A stretch of 64,000 nt of DNA from Hofstenia miamia (lineage: Eukaryota; Xenacoelomorpha; Acoela; Hofsteniidae): positions 1,512,073 to 1,576,072 of the forward strand of contig CABFPE010000100.1 of NCBI GenBank assembly GCA_900660155.1, in the 5' to 3' direction. Within the stretch, counting starts at the first letter, position 1; each line of letters starts with the position of its first letter. Under the pieces are notes generated by a model. That model did not search any database, was not told the DNA's origin, and worked only from the letters and a program-made list of their open reading frames with translations. The position numbers and the translations under genes were made by a program. Below, piece by piece: positions 62,266-64,000 of the stretch.

Positions 62266-64000
62266 ACTAACAGGTCATAATTCTATTAAAGTATGAAACA
62301 TGCTGAGAAAACAATGTGGATTTGAGAAGAGCTTGTAATTATTGCTAATAATACTGCACAATTTCAGATTACACGTATTTCCCTTTTACATCTCCACTAA
62401 GGATGAACACGGATTGCAGATATATGTGTGGCTGCAGATTGGATGCAGATGGAATGTTTTAAAAAATTGCGGATAGTTTGCTGATGCAACTGTTATGGAG
62501 CAATTCGCTGTGAAGTTAATTTAGTAATAAAAACTAAAACGATTAAAAAATAATTTAGTTTACAATTGCAGAGGAGCATGTAGCCACCATTCTGATGTGC
62601 GTGTACATTACAGGAGCAACAAGCATTTCGGCTAGCACATAGATGAGAAAATTTTTGCTTTGTTAGCTTGAAAAAGGTTACTTGCAAAAGTAGTTAAAAA
62701 TAGACAGTTTCAATATTTCATATTTGCGTATGCAATATTTTAAGTGCGGATTCGAATGGATGTGGATGAGAATTTTGAAACTTGCATGCTGTTATGCTCA
62801 TTAATATCCCTCCCTGATCTCTACCGATATATTAAAAGTGTGGAGATATTACCCACTAAAAAATATATTCAGATAGAGGCATAATGAACTCTCGTGAAAG
62901 CTCATAATTAAAACGCATGCATTGTTACTGTAATTTACTTTGCACCGCTGTCATCCTCTTCATTGTTATTTCTGATGTTTATTACAAACTAATTTTGAAA
63001 ATTTCAGTTACTATTTATGTTCGTTATTTTAATTCCGTCCTTGACGTCTCATTCAGTTGCATGTGTACTACGCTGGCATTGGGTGTCGATCCTACAAATA
63101 TAATGAAAAATGACCTTATGTTACTGAGCACACTCGACGAAAATCATGAATAAATTGGCAATTTGAAAACGTACCTAAAAACTGAAGTAAACAAAAAATA
63201 TGATCCGATGACCTTTTAATAACATCGAATGATAAATAATCACGTTATTTAAAATTATTTAGCTATTTAGAACTGTATAAACACCATTTCAGACATAGAC
63301 ATCAAATTTCAAAATTGAATTAATGAAAAATTTAATCTAGGCAAAGCAGAGATGTCAATTGAGATTGCTTTCGTTTTAAGAGCAGGAATACATTGTTAAG
63401 GCATCGCGAGGGGTGGTTATTGAAAAACCCTAGAAACGTTGTTATTAAATGAATGATGACTTAAACAAAAAAATCATTCAATGAGAACAATGGGAAATGT
63501 GGACGAATTTAAAGACATTAGCTTACCATTATTTAGTTAGTACAGCTCATTTTTTCGCTGATGCACTTCCCCAAAGAAGCTGTTTTACATTTCCCTATTT
63601 CCTTCTTAACGGAGAGCAATCTTCAGCAAAAATGTCTGCGTAGGCAAAGCATCATATGACAAATATAACAAAAAAAACTGTTTACGGCAAACGAATTATA
63701 CGTTGCGGGAAAACCAAATTAACAATTAGCACCACATTCGCTTAAAATAAGAATTCTAGATTTTATATTTCAAATTTAAACATTCAATTTGTTTCTTGAA
63801 AGACTATAAATTGCTACGATCAATCACTAGAAATGTATTTCTAGCAAAAAAAGGTCAAAATAAAATTTAAAGCTGAAAATGGGTACTCTATTGCATCTAA
63901 AAGGACATTTTTAATTGAAAAGCATGTCGAAAATAATTTTTAAAATGTAATTAACATTTTTCAAAAAATAAGGTCTGCCGATGCACATAGGCCTATGAAT

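Larger units (their letters stand above)
59363..64000. other. part of the dystrobrevin intron upstream of the ZZ exon
   Basis: The ZZ exon begins in phase 1, so an exon ending in the family's ...RLANVEN-G is expected upstream. I found no such exon up to 64000 on the minus strand. Contents seen: a (TA)n tract at 59954-59987, the hAT MITE at 61953-62265, and GGATGCAGAT/GGATGTGGATG-like sequence at 62400-62775 that may be a decayed repeat. Confidence 0.6.

Overview
The window looks like a piece of an invertebrate animal nuclear genome. It is strongly AT-rich, gene-poor by length, full of (TA)n tracts and short transposons, and has introns up to about 19 kb. It contains a run of exactly 1000 N and one isolated N, so it is a draft scaffold. 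I cannot name the species. The transposon mix (hAT-like MITEs, DD34D mariner, Tc1, Penelope-like and CR1/L2-like elements) and the gene structure fit an invertebrate, but nothing points to one phylum.

One gene organises almost the whole window: the 3' half of a dystrobrevin gene on the minus strand. Nine coding exons run from 59362 down to 2190. They encode, in order, the ZZ zinc finger (59196-59362), a long Ser/Pro/Arg-rich linker (42277-42605), a short linker (22771-22860), the region before and at the start of the coiled coil (11566-11662), the dystrobrevin coiled coil (8453-8544, 6907-7072, start of 5674-5860), a Pro/Ser/Gln-rich tail, the conserved C-terminal helix (4200-4382) and a terminal exon (2190-2365). 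Every junction has GT/AG and a compatible phase, and the exons join into 494 codons plus a stop with no frame conflict. The EF-hand exons expected upstream of the ZZ exon were not found and probably lie beyond 64000. The protein would join the dystrophin-associated complex: the coiled coil binds dystrophin and the ZZ region contributes to membrane-complex contacts.

Region by region. 1-2189 is sequence downstream of the gene, with one end of a hAT-like repeat. 2190-11662 holds the compact 3' part of the gene (introns of 1.0-3.0 kb), including a hAT MITE and a recent 144-bp tandem duplication. 11663-22770 is an 11-kb intron with a hAT MITE, a Tc1 remnant and a degraded RING-like fragment. 22861-42276 is a 19-kb intron with the assembly gap, a decayed mariner, another hAT-like repeat and a LINE remnant with an (ATT)n tail. 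42606-59195 is a 16.6-kb intron with a second LINE 3' end, a tektin-like fragment, a deleted Penelope-like element set between two (TA)n tracts, a duplication around a single N, two more hAT MITEs and a pair of strong hairpins. 59363-64000 is the next intron, with a further hAT MITE.

No rRNA, tRNA or CRISPR was found, and no sequence suggests a bacterial or viral origin. The most useful results are the dystrobrevin exon model (two of its exons contain only short open frames), the hAT families defined by their terminal repeats and 8-bp target duplications, the internally deleted Penelope-like element, and the likely assembly artefact at 49781.
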